NCBI RefSeq assembly: GCF_009711165.2
Contig: NZ_WMID02000010.1
Span: 103,836-167,835 of the forward strand
Origin: Flavobacterium sp. MC2016-06
GTDB taxonomy: Bacteria > Bacteroidota > Bacteroidia > Flavobacteriales > Flavobacteriaceae
Length of the DNA: 64,000 bases
Reading direction: 5' to 3'
This document shows, piece after piece, positions 55,293-64,000 of the stretch (position 1 is its first letter; each line of letters begins with the position of its first letter). The notes below the pieces were generated by a model. It saw only the letters and a program-made list of their open reading frames with translations, made no database searches and was not told where the DNA came from. The position numbers and the translations under genes were made by a program.

Positions 55293-55991
55293 TTATTTTT
55301 TTAATCGATCTGAAAGCTCCCTTTTGTAAGTAATTCCGACTGGGAGTTTTTCATTTTTAATAATTACAAAATCTTTTTCTGTTTCTTCAATTTTATCTAA
55401 AGCAACAATGTAAGACTTATGAATTCTCATAAAGTTTTTTTCAGGCAGACATTTTTCTAATTCACTTGTAGTAATAGACGCCAGATACGTTCTTTTAGTC
55501 GTATGCAGCTTTACGTAATTACCAAAACTTTGTGCAAACAAAAGTTTATCCAATTCGATCTCAATAAAATAACCATCTACTTTTACGCTTACCGAGTTGG
55601 CAACTGCTTCTTCAGATTTAGTAGTTGTGTTTTCCATTGAAAAAAAGCGATCTACAGCTTTTAAAAATCGAGGAAAATATATGGGTTTTAATAAATAATC
55701 AATTACGCCATAATCGTAACTTTCGAGTGCAAACTCAGAATAAGCAGTTGTTAAGATTGTTTTGGGATGCGTTTGAAGAATCTTAAGCAGTTCCATTCCA
55801 GAAATCTCAGGCATATTGATATCTAAAAACATCAAATCTACTTTGTTTTCACGAAGATAATCCATGGCTTCAATACCATTATAACCTTGAAAAACCAACT
55901 CTAATTGTGGATTTTGTTTGATATAATTTGCTAAAACATAATGTGCAGCAGGCTCATCATCAACAATAATACATTTTTTGGGATCTTTCAT
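55293..55991 (-). CDS. LytTR-family response regulator
   Basis: 232 residues. Receiver domain (acidic pair in CIIVDDEP, phospho-Asp57 in LMFLDINMP, Lys in YLLKPI) and a C-terminal LytTR DNA-binding domain (about 130-232) with FAQSFGNYVKLHTTKRTYLA and FMRIHKSYIVALDKI. Its start overlaps the kinase stop by 4 bp. It probably controls the divergent efflux operon through the repeats at 57083-57138. Confidence 0.93.
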   Translation of the reverse strand: MKDPKKCIIVDDEPAAHYVLANYIKQNPQLELVFQGYNGIEAMDYLRENKVDLMFLDINMPEISGMELLKILQTHPKTILTTAYSEFALESYDYGVIDYLLKPIYFPRFLKAVDRFFSMENTTTKSEEAVANSVSVKVDGYFIEIELDKLLFAQSFGNYVKLHTTKRTYLASITTSELEKCLPEKNFMRIHKSYIVALDKIEETEKDFVIIKNEKLPVGITYKRELSDRLKK

Positions 55992-57028
55992 TCTACAAAC
56001 TTTTTCAGTTGTAATTTCAAATCTACAATATAAGTATTATTATCTTGTTGAATATTCAATTTATATTCCTTGCCATATATTAAATTCAAACGTTCGATTG
56101 TATTTTTTAAACCAATTTTAGTCGAAATTACATCTGTTTTTTTCTTCGGAATTGAATTAACAACATGCAGATGCAGTAAGCCGTTTTCTACTGTAACAAT
56201 AATCCGAACAAAACATTTTTCGATCGCACAGGTTCCGTGTTTAAAAGCATTTTCTATAAAAGCAATCAACAGCATTGGCGATACTTTATAAGCATTTTCG
56301 TTGTCAATTTTACAATCGTAAGTAATCTCACAACGATAGCCGACTCTTTCTTTTTCAAGCTGTACATAACTGTTTATAAACTCCAATTCATCTTCTAAAG
56401 ACACACATTGTTTATTGTTACTTTCGAGCTGATAACGCATTAACTGCGAAACTTTCATGATTAAATCTGGTGTTCTATCTGGAAACTCTAAACTTATTCC
56501 GTAAAGTGTATTGAATGTATTGAATAAAAAATGCGGATTTAATTGTCCTTTTAAAGAATTCAACTGCATTTCATTAAACAATAAAGTCTCATTAGTTTGT
56601 TTTCTGTGAATTCTATAGAATTTAAAAACTATAATTGGGCTCAAAATGCAAACCAAAGTTCCTAAAACACTTGCCAATTGGTACACATAACTTCTTTGAT
56701 GCGAATTCTGGTACAATTGTAAAGTACTAAACATGTCGAGCGAAGTCATTTCGTATAAAACTACCGAAAATACAAACACTCCAAACAAAGTTAGAAATAT
56801 ATAGGTTAAAGGTTTTTTAGTTTTAAATAATATGGGTAATAAAAAGAAACGATTAAATTGGGCGTGCATGTACAAAACGCAATAAAAAAAGATGCCCATT
56901 AAGATTGAAGTTGCTGAACTAAACAGCATCCAATCATTTTTTAAGGTATATATGGTAAAAGAAAAGGCAACAACGGCAACCTCCTGCCACCACTTGTTAT
57001 CTAATATGTTATCAATTTTTAAATTCAT
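55988..57028 (-). CDS. LytS-like sensor histidine kinase
   Basis: 346 residues with four membrane segments in the first 140 residues and the His-kinase region LKGQLNPHFLFNTFNTLYG with phosphoacceptor His166. A HATPase domain with IAFIENAFKHG follows. It has no periplasmic sensor of note, so the signal may be sensed in the membrane. It is translationally coupled to the LytTR regulator and divergent to tolC. Confidence 0.92.
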   Translation of the reverse strand: MNLKIDNILDNKWWQEVAVVAFSFTIYTLKNDWMLFSSATSILMGIFFYCVLYMHAQFNRFFLLPILFKTKKPLTYIFLTLFGVFVFSVVLYEMTSLDMFSTLQLYQNSHQRSYVYQLASVLGTLVCILSPIIVFKFYRIHRKQTNETLLFNEMQLNSLKGQLNPHFLFNTFNTLYGISLEFPDRTPDLIMKVSQLMRYQLESNNKQCVSLEDELEFINSYVQLEKERVGYRCEITYDCKIDNENAYKVSPMLLIAFIENAFKHGTCAIEKCFVRIIVTVENGLLHLHVVNSIPKKKTDVISTKIGLKNTIERLNLIYGKEYKLNIQQDNNTYIVDLKLQLKKFVE

Positions 57029-57082
57029 TCTTAATACTTAAATAGTTTACAAAGTAAGAACAAATATTTAATTATTATTTCC

Positions 57083-57138
57083 AATAAATGACGAATTGAA
57101 TTGGTCATTTATTAGTGGCTTACATCATTTAACATGAC
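57083..57138 (+). promoter_or_regulatory. Probable LytTR operator before the efflux operon
   Basis: Perfect inverted repeat AATAAATGAC (57083-57092) / GTCATTTATT (57104-57113), plus a further TCATTT at 57125-57130 that repeats the second arm 20 bp on, and ATGAC at 57134-57138. Two-turn spacing is that of LytTR sites. It lies 46 bp upstream of the -7 box. Confidence 0.6.
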
Positions 57139-57158
57139 ATAAATCAGCTTAAGTAAAA

Positions 57159-57166
57159 TAATTTTG
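57159..57166 (+). promoter_or_regulatory. -7 box of the efflux operon
   Basis: TAATTTTG fits TAnnTTTG exactly, 27 bp before the tolC ATG at 57193. No clear -33 TTG is present at the normal distance, consistent with an activated promoter. Confidence 0.6.
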
Positions 57167-57192
57167 TTCTATCATTTTTACAATTGAGTTAT

Positions 57193-58578
57193 ATGTATTT
57201 CAAAAAAATTACTTTATTATTTTTCTTGATTTTTGCCTCAATCGGTTATTCACAAACTCTGTCTTTAAAAGAAGCAATAAAAACAGGTCTTGAAAACTAC
57301 GGTTCCATCAAAGCAAAAACCAACTACACCAATGCTTCGCGAGAAACACTTAAACAATCTCGCCGCGATTATCTGCCTAATTTAAATTTATCGGCACAAC
57401 AAGATTACGGAACTATCAACGGTCAAAACGGTGCTTTGTACGGTTTTAACGGTTTAGGAACTGCATCTTCTGGACCAACGCTGCCAGAGCAAAACTGGAA
57501 CTCTGCTTTTGGAGCGCTGTATTTGGTAAACATGAATTGGGATTTTTTCACTTTCGGAAAAACAAAGGAAAAAATCAATTTATCTAAAATTGATATTCAG
57601 GCGAAAGAAAAAGATTTGAATCAGGAGAAATTCCAGCAGGAAATCAGGATTTCATCGGCTTATCTAAATTTATTAGCAAGCCAGCGATTATTGATTTCAC
57701 AGCAAAAAAATCTAGACCGCGCTGTAATTTTCAAAAAGACAGCTGTAGCTAGAGTTAAAAACGGATTATTGGCCGGAGTAGATTCTACTCTTGCAACTGC
57801 AGAAGTTTCTAAAGCTAAAATCGCTTTAAATCTGGCACGAAATACTGTGAAAGAACAAAACAACAAATTGGTAGATTTGATGGGTGTTGCTCCTCAGGAT
57901 TTTGTAACAGATACCCTTTTTGTGAATCAAATTCCAAAAGAATTATTAATGGAAACTAAAGCAACAGACAGCTTGCATCCATTACTTCAATTGTATAAAA
58001 CAAGGATTGATTACAGCGATCAGCAGGCTAAATTATACAAACGATTCTATTACCCAACTATGAGCGCTTTTGGTGTTTTACAAACACGTGCTTCTGGGTT
58101 TAATTCTAATTATTCAACAGATCAAAACTCTTTCAGTAGAAATTACTGGGATGGCGTAAATCCAGATCGTACCAATTATCTAATTGGTGTTGGAATTAGC
58201 TGGAACTTAACAACTCCATTTAGAATCAGCAAACAAGTAAATGCTCAGAAATATGTTTCTCAAGCTTTACAAGAAGAATACAACCAAGCTGACAGAGAGC
58301 TGAAATCTCAGTTGAAATTGGCCGATGATAAAATAAAAATAACGCTTGATAATTTTGCCGAAGCACCAATTCAGGTCGATGCAGCACAAAGAGCTTATTT
58401 ACAAAAATCAACTTTATATAAAAACGGATTAACGGATTTGACGGATATTACGCAAACGCTGTATACCTTAAATCGTGCCGAAATCGATCGTGATATTGTA
58501 AACAACAATGTGTGGCAGTCGTTTTTATTAAAAGTAGCCGCAACGGGCAATTTTGACTTATTTATAAATGAATTTTAA
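57193..58578 (+). CDS. TolC-family outer-membrane efflux protein
   Basis: 461 residues from the ATG at 57193 (a TTG three codons earlier is less likely). A signal peptide ends at GYSQ. Two TolC-type repeats of long helices with beta strands (SLKEAIKTGLENYGSIKA, ISSAYLNLLASQRLLISQQKN, LTDLTDITQTLYTLNRAEID). It forms the outer-membrane channel for the RND pump encoded next, 12 bp downstream. Confidence 0.92.
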   Translation: MYFKKITLLFFLIFASIGYSQTLSLKEAIKTGLENYGSIKAKTNYTNASRETLKQSRRDYLPNLNLSAQQDYGTINGQNGALYGFNGLGTASSGPTLPEQNWNSAFGALYLVNMNWDFFTFGKTKEKINLSKIDIQAKEKDLNQEKFQQEIRISSAYLNLLASQRLLISQQKNLDRAVIFKKTAVARVKNGLLAGVDSTLATAEVSKAKIALNLARNTVKEQNNKLVDLMGVAPQDFVTDTLFVNQIPKELLMETKATDSLHPLLQLYKTRIDYSDQQAKLYKRFYYPTMSAFGVLQTRASGFNSNYSTDQNSFSRNYWDGVNPDRTNYLIGVGISWNLTTPFRISKQVNAQKYVSQALQEEYNQADRELKSQLKLADDKIKITLDNFAEAPIQVDAAQRAYLQKSTLYKNGLTDLTDITQTLYTLNRAEIDRDIVNNNVWQSFLLKVAATGNFDLFINEF

Positions 58579-58590
58579 TTATAGATCCTA

Positions 58591-61500
58591 ATGAATTTAA
58601 TACGTTTTGCACTCCGCAAACCCATCTCCATATTAGTATTGGTAGCTGGTTTATTTTTCTTCGGAATTGGTGCCATAAAAGATATTAAGGTAGATATTCT
58701 TCCTAAGATGAATTTACCAGTAATATATATTGCACACCCGTTTGGAGGATATACTCCAGACCAAATGGAAGCTTATTTTGCTAAGAATTACGTGAATATT
58801 TTACCTTTTGCCAATGGAGTAAAATCTGTTGAAACTAAGAATGTTCAAGGGTTAATGATTATGAAATTGACCTATTACGAAAACACTAACATGGCGCAGG
58901 CAGCTGCCGAATTGAGTGCTTTGGCAAATAGGGTTCAGGCGGCGTTTCCTCCAGGATCTCAGCCACCATTTATCATCCGTTTTGATGCTTCTTCATTACC
59001 AATTGGACAATTGGTTTTGAGTAGTAAAATTAGATCAAACAACGAGTTACAGGATTTAGCCAACGTTTATGTTCGTGCTTCCTTTACTTCGATTCCAGGT
59101 TTATTATCTCCAGCACCTTTTGGAGGAAGCCCGAGAACGGTTGAAGTAAACGTAGATCCAGATTTATTACGTTCGCACAATATGACGCCAGATCAGATTG
59201 TTGAAGCCATTCGATTAAACAATCAAACTGCTCCTTCTGGAAACGTTAGAATTGGTGACAAAAACTATATTACGCCAACCAACAATACGATTAGAGACAT
59301 TGCAGATTTTGAACAAATCCCGTTGTTTAAAGGTGGTGTTCAAAACTTAAAATTAGGTGATGTTGCTACTGTAAAAGATGGTGCCGATATTACAAATGGT
59401 TACGCTTTAGTAAACGGTAAACGTTCGGTTTATATTAGTATTGCAAAAGCGGGAGATGCTTCGACTTGGGATGTAGTTCAGAAATTAAAAGCAGAACTTC
59501 CTAAAATACAAAGTACATTACCAGAAGACGTAAAATTATCATACGAATTTGACCAATCAGTATATGTAATCAACTCGGTAAAAAGTTTGATTACTGAGGG
59601 AATTATTGGAGCTGTTTTAACGGGTTTAATGGTATTACTTTTCCTTGGTGACAGACGTGCGGCATTAATTGTAATTATGACAATTCCGATTTCGATTATT
59701 TCGGGAGTTTTATTCTTGAAATTATTCGGACAAACGATCAACTTAATGTCTTTAAGCGGACTTGCTCTGGCAATTGGTATTTTGGTGGATGAAAGTACGG
59801 TTACCATCGAAAATATTCACCAGCATCTTGATATGGGTAAACCCAAGGCACTCGCTATTTGGGATGCTTGTCAGGAGATTGCACTGCCTAAATTATTAAT
59901 CTTATTATGTATTTTGGCCGTATTTGCACCAGCATTTACAATGGTCGGAATTCCGGGAGCTTTGTTCTTGCCTTTGGCTTTAGCAATTGGATTCTCAATG
60001 ATTATTTCGTTTATACTTTCTCAGACTTTTGTACCTGTAATGGCCAACTGGATGATGAAAGAGCATGAAGTACATCATCATGGACCAGAAATAACAGATG
60101 ATGAAGCTGAATTTAACGATTGCGGTTTAACTCCAGAATCTGAAAAAGATCTTATCACACAGAAAAAAGTCTTGACGAACAGAGACGATCTTGATAACAA
60201 TAAAAAAATCGGTGCTTTTGAGCGTTTCAGAATCCGATTTATGAAAACCTTAGATCGTTTACTACCGCACAAAAAAGCAACGAGTTTAATTTACTTAATC
60301 GGGATTACCGCGTTTGCAGTTATAATGCTTGGTCTTATCGGAAAAGATGTTTTCCCTAAAGTAAACTCAAGCCAATTTCAGTTAAGAATGCGCGCTGCAG
60401 ACGGAACACGTATCGAACGTACGGAAGAAAAATCGATTATGATTTTGAAAGAAATCACTAAAATGGTGGGTAAAGAACATGTGGGAATTACTTCTGTTTA
60501 TGTGGGACAACACCCTTCTTTATTCTCCATCAACCCGATTTATCTTTTTACTGCTGGTCCTCACGAAGCTGTTTTTCAGGTGAGTTTAAAAGAGTATCAT
60601 GTAGATATGGACGATTTTAAAGATGAGCTTAGAGCAAGAATCAAAAAAATTCTTCCAGATGTAAAATTGACTTTCGAGCCAATCGAATTGACAGATAAAG
60701 TTTTGAGTCAAGGTTCTCCTACTCCAATTGAAATTAGAATTGCAGGAAAAGACAAAAAACGAAATGAATTATATGCGAATCAAATCGTAGATAAACTTCA
60801 AAAAATATCTTATTTCAGAGATGTGCAAATTGGTCAGCCAATACATTATCCTGCAATGAATATTGATATCAATAGAACTCGAGCTGCAGAATTAGGTGTT
60901 GATATGAATGATATTTCGAGATCACTTATTGCTTCTACTTCATCTTCAAGATATACAGAAAAAAATAACTGGATTGATGAAAAAACAGGTTTATCGGTTG
61001 CGGTTCAGGTTCAAGTGCCGCTGAATCAAATGAAAAGTAAAACCGATATTGGAGAAATTCCGGTATTAAAAAACTCGCTTCGTCCTGTATTAAGTGACGT
61101 TGCCAAAATTACACCAGGTTTTACAAATGGAGAAAATGATAATTTAGGGGCTATGCCATACATTACTGTTACAGCCAACATTTACCAAACCGATTTAGGT
61201 ACGGCATCTAAAGATGTAGCTAAAACAATAAGCGCATTGGGTGAATTACCACGTGGTTTGTTTGTTTACCCAATTGGTTTAAGTACAGTATTGAGCGAAA
61301 CATTAAGTAGTTTACAGGTTGGATTATTGGTTGCCATCATTGTAATCTTCTTAATGTTAGCCGCTAATTTCCAATCATTCAAAGTATCGTTGGTAATCTT
61401 AACAACAGTTCCTGCTGTAGTTTTAGGATCATTATTAATGCTTACAATTACAGGTTCTACGTTAAACTTACAATCGTACATGGGTATCATTATGTCAGTT

Positions 61501-61875
61501 GGGGTTTCTATTGCAAATGCCGTATTACTGGTCACGAATGCCGAACAATTGCGAAAACGAAATGGCAATGCCTTACAATCTGCGCGTGAAGCTGCATCGT
61601 TACGTCTGCGTCCAATTATTATGACTTCTGTGGCGATGATTGCGGGAATGTTACCTATGGCAATTGGTCATGGCGAAGGTGGCGATCAGGTTTCTCCGTT
61701 AGGAAGAGCCGTAATCGGAGGATTATTATTCTCAACCTTTGCAGTATTGCTTATCTTACCGCTTATTTTTGCTTGGGCACAAGAACACACAACAACACAA
61801 TCAGTTTCATTAGATCCTGAAGACCCAGAAAGCATCCATTATATCTCATCATTAAACTCAAAAAATGAAAAATAA
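58591..61875 (+). CDS. RND efflux permease (AcrB/HAE family)
   Basis: 1094 residues with the 12-helix RND layout and two large periplasmic domains (FGGSPRTVEVNVDPDLL, NMTPDQIVEAIRLNN). In the fourth helix the AcrB Asp-Asp pair reads Asp-Glu (ILVDESTVTIENI, near residue 400). In TM10 the AcrB Lys position is Ala (SVGVSIANAVLLV, near residue 970). A charged cytoplasmic stretch of about 60 residues (HEVHHHGPEITDDEAEF...) links the two halves. The substrate is not evident. The gene overlaps the adaptor by 11 bp. Confidence 0.93.
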   Translation: MNLIRFALRKPISILVLVAGLFFFGIGAIKDIKVDILPKMNLPVIYIAHPFGGYTPDQMEAYFAKNYVNILPFANGVKSVETKNVQGLMIMKLTYYENTNMAQAAAELSALANRVQAAFPPGSQPPFIIRFDASSLPIGQLVLSSKIRSNNELQDLANVYVRASFTSIPGLLSPAPFGGSPRTVEVNVDPDLLRSHNMTPDQIVEAIRLNNQTAPSGNVRIGDKNYITPTNNTIRDIADFEQIPLFKGGVQNLKLGDVATVKDGADITNGYALVNGKRSVYISIAKAGDASTWDVVQKLKAELPKIQSTLPEDVKLSYEFDQSVYVINSVKSLITEGIIGAVLTGLMVLLFLGDRRAALIVIMTIPISIISGVLFLKLFGQTINLMSLSGLALAIGILVDESTVTIENIHQHLDMGKPKALAIWDACQEIALPKLLILLCILAVFAPAFTMVGIPGALFLPLALAIGFSMIISFILSQTFVPVMANWMMKEHEVHHHGPEITDDEAEFNDCGLTPESEKDLITQKKVLTNRDDLDNNKKIGAFERFRIRFMKTLDRLLPHKKATSLIYLIGITAFAVIMLGLIGKDVFPKVNSSQFQLRMRAADGTRIERTEEKSIMILKEITKMVGKEHVGITSVYVGQHPSLFSINPIYLFTAGPHEAVFQVSLKEYHVDMDDFKDELRARIKKILPDVKLTFEPIELTDKVLSQGSPTPIEIRIAGKDKKRNELYANQIVDKLQKISYFRDVQIGQPIHYPAMNIDINRTRAAELGVDMNDISRSLIASTSSSRYTEKNNWIDEKTGLSVAVQVQVPLNQMKSKTDIGEIPVLKNSLRPVLSDVAKITPGFTNGENDNLGAMPYITVTANIYQTDLGTASKDVAKTISALGELPRGLFVYPIGLSTVLSETLSSLQVGLLVAIIVIFLMLAANFQSFKVSLVILTTVPAVVLGSLLMLTITGSTLNLQSYMGIIMSVGVSIANAVLLVTNAEQLRKRNGNALQSAREAASLRLRPIIMTSVAMIAGMLPMAIGHGEGGDQVSPLGRAVIGGLLFSTFAVLLILPLIFAWAQEHTTTQSVSLDPEDPESIHYISSLNSKNEK

Positions 61876-62953
61876 AATAGTACAATCGACCGCAATAGTT
61901 TTTGCAGCAGTATTTTTACTAAGCAGTTGTAACTCTAAAAAAGAAGAAACTGTTACTGCAGAAATCGAACCTAAAACAGAAACTTTTCTTTTAGCCAAAG
62001 AAAAACTAACAACAGAATTACGTTTACCAGCCGAATTAACTGGTTTTCAACAAGTAGATTTATACGCTAAAGTAAGCAGTTTTGTAAAAATTTTAAAAGT
62101 TGATATTGGTTCTGAAGTTAAAAAAGGACAGCTTTTAATTGTTCTTGAAGCACCAGAAATCAGTTCGCAATTGGCTGCAGCCGAATCGAGATTAAAATCA
62201 ATGGAAGCCATTTATGCTACCAGTAAAAGTACTTACAACCGTTTGTATGAAACTAGTAAAGTAGAAGGAACGATTTCTAAAAATGATTTAGAAATGGCAA
62301 ACGGAAAGAAAAATTCTGATTACGCGCAATACCAAGCCGCAATTGCAGCACACAAAGAAGTTTCGATTATGAGAGGTTACCTTGAAATTCGCGCTCCTTT
62401 TGATGGTGTTGTAGCAGCAAGAAATGTCAATTTAGGAACATTTGTTGGACCAGCAGGAAAAGGATCAGATTTGCCTTTATTAACGATTCAACAGCAAGAT
62501 AAATTACGTTTAGCAGTTTCTATTCCAGAATTGTACACAGGATATTTACACAAAGGTGACGAAATGAGTTTTAATGTAAAATCATTGCCTGATACTTTTA
62601 AAGCTACAATTCAGAGAATGTCTGGAGCATTAGATTTAAAACTACGTTCTGAGCGTCTAGAAATGGATGTACACAACACAAAAGGAAATTTATTACCTGG
62701 AATGGTTGCCGAAGTTATTTTACCCCTTAACGCGAAAGACAGCACATTTGTAGTTCCAAGAACCGCAGTAGTAGCTTCTGCTGAAAGTACTTTTGTAATT
62801 AAAGTCCTTAATCATAAAGCAACTAGAGTTGAAGTTAAAAAAGGAAGAGAAATTGACGATAAAGTTGAAGTTTTCGGAGATTTAAACCTTAATGATAAAC
62901 TGGTAAAAATGGCCAGCGAAGAGACTAAGGAAGGCGATGTTATAAACGAATAA
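61865..62953 (+). CDS. RND periplasmic adaptor (membrane fusion lipoprotein)
   Basis: 362 residues. A lipoprotein signal ends LLSSC with Cys22. Barrel-sandwich halves (VSSFVKILKVDIGSEVKKGQLLIVLEAPE and IRAPFDGVVAARNVNLGTFVGP) flank a coiled-coil hairpin, and a beta-barrel follows. It connects the RND pump to TolC. It is the last gene of the efflux operon, after the pump rather than before it, and is followed by a terminator. Confidence 0.92.
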   Translation: MKNKIVQSTAIVFAAVFLLSSCNSKKEETVTAEIEPKTETFLLAKEKLTTELRLPAELTGFQQVDLYAKVSSFVKILKVDIGSEVKKGQLLIVLEAPEISSQLAAAESRLKSMEAIYATSKSTYNRLYETSKVEGTISKNDLEMANGKKNSDYAQYQAAIAAHKEVSIMRGYLEIRAPFDGVVAARNVNLGTFVGPAGKGSDLPLLTIQQQDKLRLAVSIPELYTGYLHKGDEMSFNVKSLPDTFKATIQRMSGALDLKLRSERLEMDVHNTKGNLLPGMVAEVILPLNAKDSTFVVPRTAVVASAESTFVIKVLNHKATRVEVKKGREIDDKVEVFGDLNLNDKLVKMASEETKEGDVINE

Positions 62954-63010
62954 CCTGCGTTTAGTCTTCATTTTAGTGATTACCAAAAACTGTACGCATT
63001 CTTGAATGCG

Positions 63011-63088
63011 GCATTCTAAATTAATTTTAGAATGCAAATTAAAATTTGCCTAAGGGACAGCACACACCAAAAGTGCTGTCCTTTTTTT
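63011..63088 (+). terminator. Terminators of the efflux operon
   Basis: A hairpin GCATTCTAAA/TTTTAGAATGC at 63011-63035 and then a typical terminator, GGACAGCAC (63055-63063) with GTGCTGTCC (63073-63081) followed by seven T. Confidence 0.88.
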
Positions 63089-63296
63089 ATGGCTTTTTGT
63101 TTCAGGTTTCAGGTTTGTTTTGTTTCAAGTTTTCTTTGTTTCAAGTTTCAGGTTTCAGGTTTACGCAGAATTCTACACAATCTTATCATTTCGAGCGAAG
63201 GGAGAAATCGCACTAGAAACTCCGCTCCTGTTTTCTTCAATCCTTTCATTTTCCGTCTAGTCTTTCATTTCCATCCAGTTTGTCATTTCCATCCAG
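63089..63296. other. Non-coding region leading into the tandem repeat
   Basis: Rich in short direct repeats (GTTTCAGGTTT variants, CATTTCCATCCAGTTTGT) and one GTCATTTCGA-type repeat at 63187-63213. A short reading frame through it is a by-product of these repeats. No gene supported. Confidence 0.7.
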
Positions 63297-64000
63297 TTTG
63301 TCATCCTGAGGAACAAAGGATCTCCACAAGAAACTCCATAAAGTAAAACACCAAGAATTTCAACAAACAAAATTCTTCCCTAATTAAAATTATAATAATA
63401 GTAATCGAGTTACTTGTGTGATTTCTCCCTTCGCTCGAAATGACAAAATTGAGGAAAGTTGGAATCGAATTACTTACGAAGATTCTTCGTTCCTCAGAAT
63501 GACAAGATTGTGGTTAACTCATTTGCTCAATTAAATCTGACAGGTTTTAAAAACCTGTCAGATTTGGCTCTAGGAATACCATAATCTTGTAATTTTTTCT
63601 AGTTTGTCATTTCCGCCTAGTTTGTCATCCTGAGGAACGAAGGATCTCCACAAGGAACTCCATAAAGTAAAGCACCAAGAATTTCAGCAAACAAAATTCT
63701 TCCCTAATTAAAATTATAAAAATAGTAATCGAGTTACTTGTGCGATTTCTCCCTTCGCTCGAAATGACAAAATTGAGCGACAATTGCAATGGAATTACTT
63801 ACGAAGATTCTTCATTCCTCAGAATGACAAGATTATGGTTTACTCGTTTGATGAATTAAATCTGACAGGTTTTAAAAACCTCTCAGATTTGGCTCAAGGA
63901 ATGCCTTAATCTTGTAATTTTTTCTAGTTTGTCATTTCCGCCTAGTTTGTCATCCTGAGGAACGAAGGATCTCCACAAGAAACTCCATAAAGTAAAGCAC
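63297..64000. repeat. Tandem repeat of about 325 bp, running off the window
   Basis: Units start with TTTGTCATCCTGAGGAAC at 63297, 63621 and 63946, giving periods of 324 and 325 bp; the third is cut by the edge. Within each unit the start and an inverted copy (ending CCTCAGAATGAC) form outer arms. A GAAATGAC-type repeat lies inside, and a 33-bp palindrome AAATCTGACAGGTTTT... follows at 63533-63565 and 63858-63890. No coding potential is seen. Confidence 0.92.

Noticed and set aside
63032..63346. 104-codon open frame after the efflux operon
   Set aside because: It begins inside the terminator and runs through short direct repeats (HFHPVCHFHPVCH pattern); no protein-like features.
63297..64000. 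CRISPR array
   Set aside because: The repeat unit is about 325 bp with no short repeat-spacer alternation and no cas genes.

Overview
The window is low-GC chromosomal DNA of a Flavobacterium-like Bacteroidota. This rests on a SusC/SusD pair, TAnnTTTG-type -7 promoter boxes, the flavobacterial short H1-like histone, and many dispersed palindromes in gaps. No rRNA, tRNA, CRISPR array, phage or intact insertion sequence was seen. The dominant theme is pectin use: depolymerising rhamnogalacturonan and homogalacturonan and catabolising the resulting L-rhamnose and (unsaturated) galacturonate.

Layout. 1-6027: L-rhamnose catabolism (isomerase cut by the window edge, aldolase/dehydrogenase fusion, RhaT symporter, divergent GntR-type regulator); no rhamnulose kinase is in the window. 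6124-8024: H1-like histone and a secreted DUF4861 lipoprotein. 8273-15404: a poorly characterised regulatory/envelope block with a receiver-like protein, a LURP-one/scramblase-like protein, a YcxB-like membrane protein, a soluble histidine kinase with a sigma-54 activator, and two tandem AraC-type paralogues. A good sigma-54 promoter candidate lies at 12995-13008. 15647-33736: an 18-kb, all-minus-strand pectin locus. In transcription order it holds GH28, SusC, SusD, an alpha/beta hydrolase, DUF4861, three tandem GH105, GH43, a PL10-CE8 fusion, GH28 and a CE12 esterase. 34023-35051: a divergent LacI-family regulator.

35326-46702: cytoplasmic uronate catabolism and import (UxaA, UxaB, KdgA, KdgK, UxaC, KduD, KduI, two hexuronate-type MFS transporters). 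Galacturonate would go through UxaC-UxaB-UxaA, and unsaturated uronate from GH105 through KduI-KduD. Both routes meet at 2-keto-3-deoxygluconate, which KdgK and KdgA turn into pyruvate and glyceraldehyde-3-phosphate. Near-identical palindromes TGTAATCGATTrCA abut a -7-like box upstream of the SusCD operon, of kduI and of the first MFS gene, with a weaker copy before the LacI gene. I read these as one regulon. 47139-48083 is a secreted esterase.

48823-62953 is more ordinary: a receiver-like protein with a 2H phosphoesterase, an AraC regulator with two SDR enzymes, two PepSY-like secreted proteins, a DUF4386 membrane protein, and a LytS/LytTR two-component system divergent from a TolC-RND-adaptor efflux operon. 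A likely LytTR operator lies between the last two. 62954-64000 is non-coding and ends in a tandem repeat of about 325 bp that runs off the window.

Gaps between operons are rich in perfect palindromes and nested inverted repeats of several sequence families. They recur across the window and are the main structure not explained by genes.
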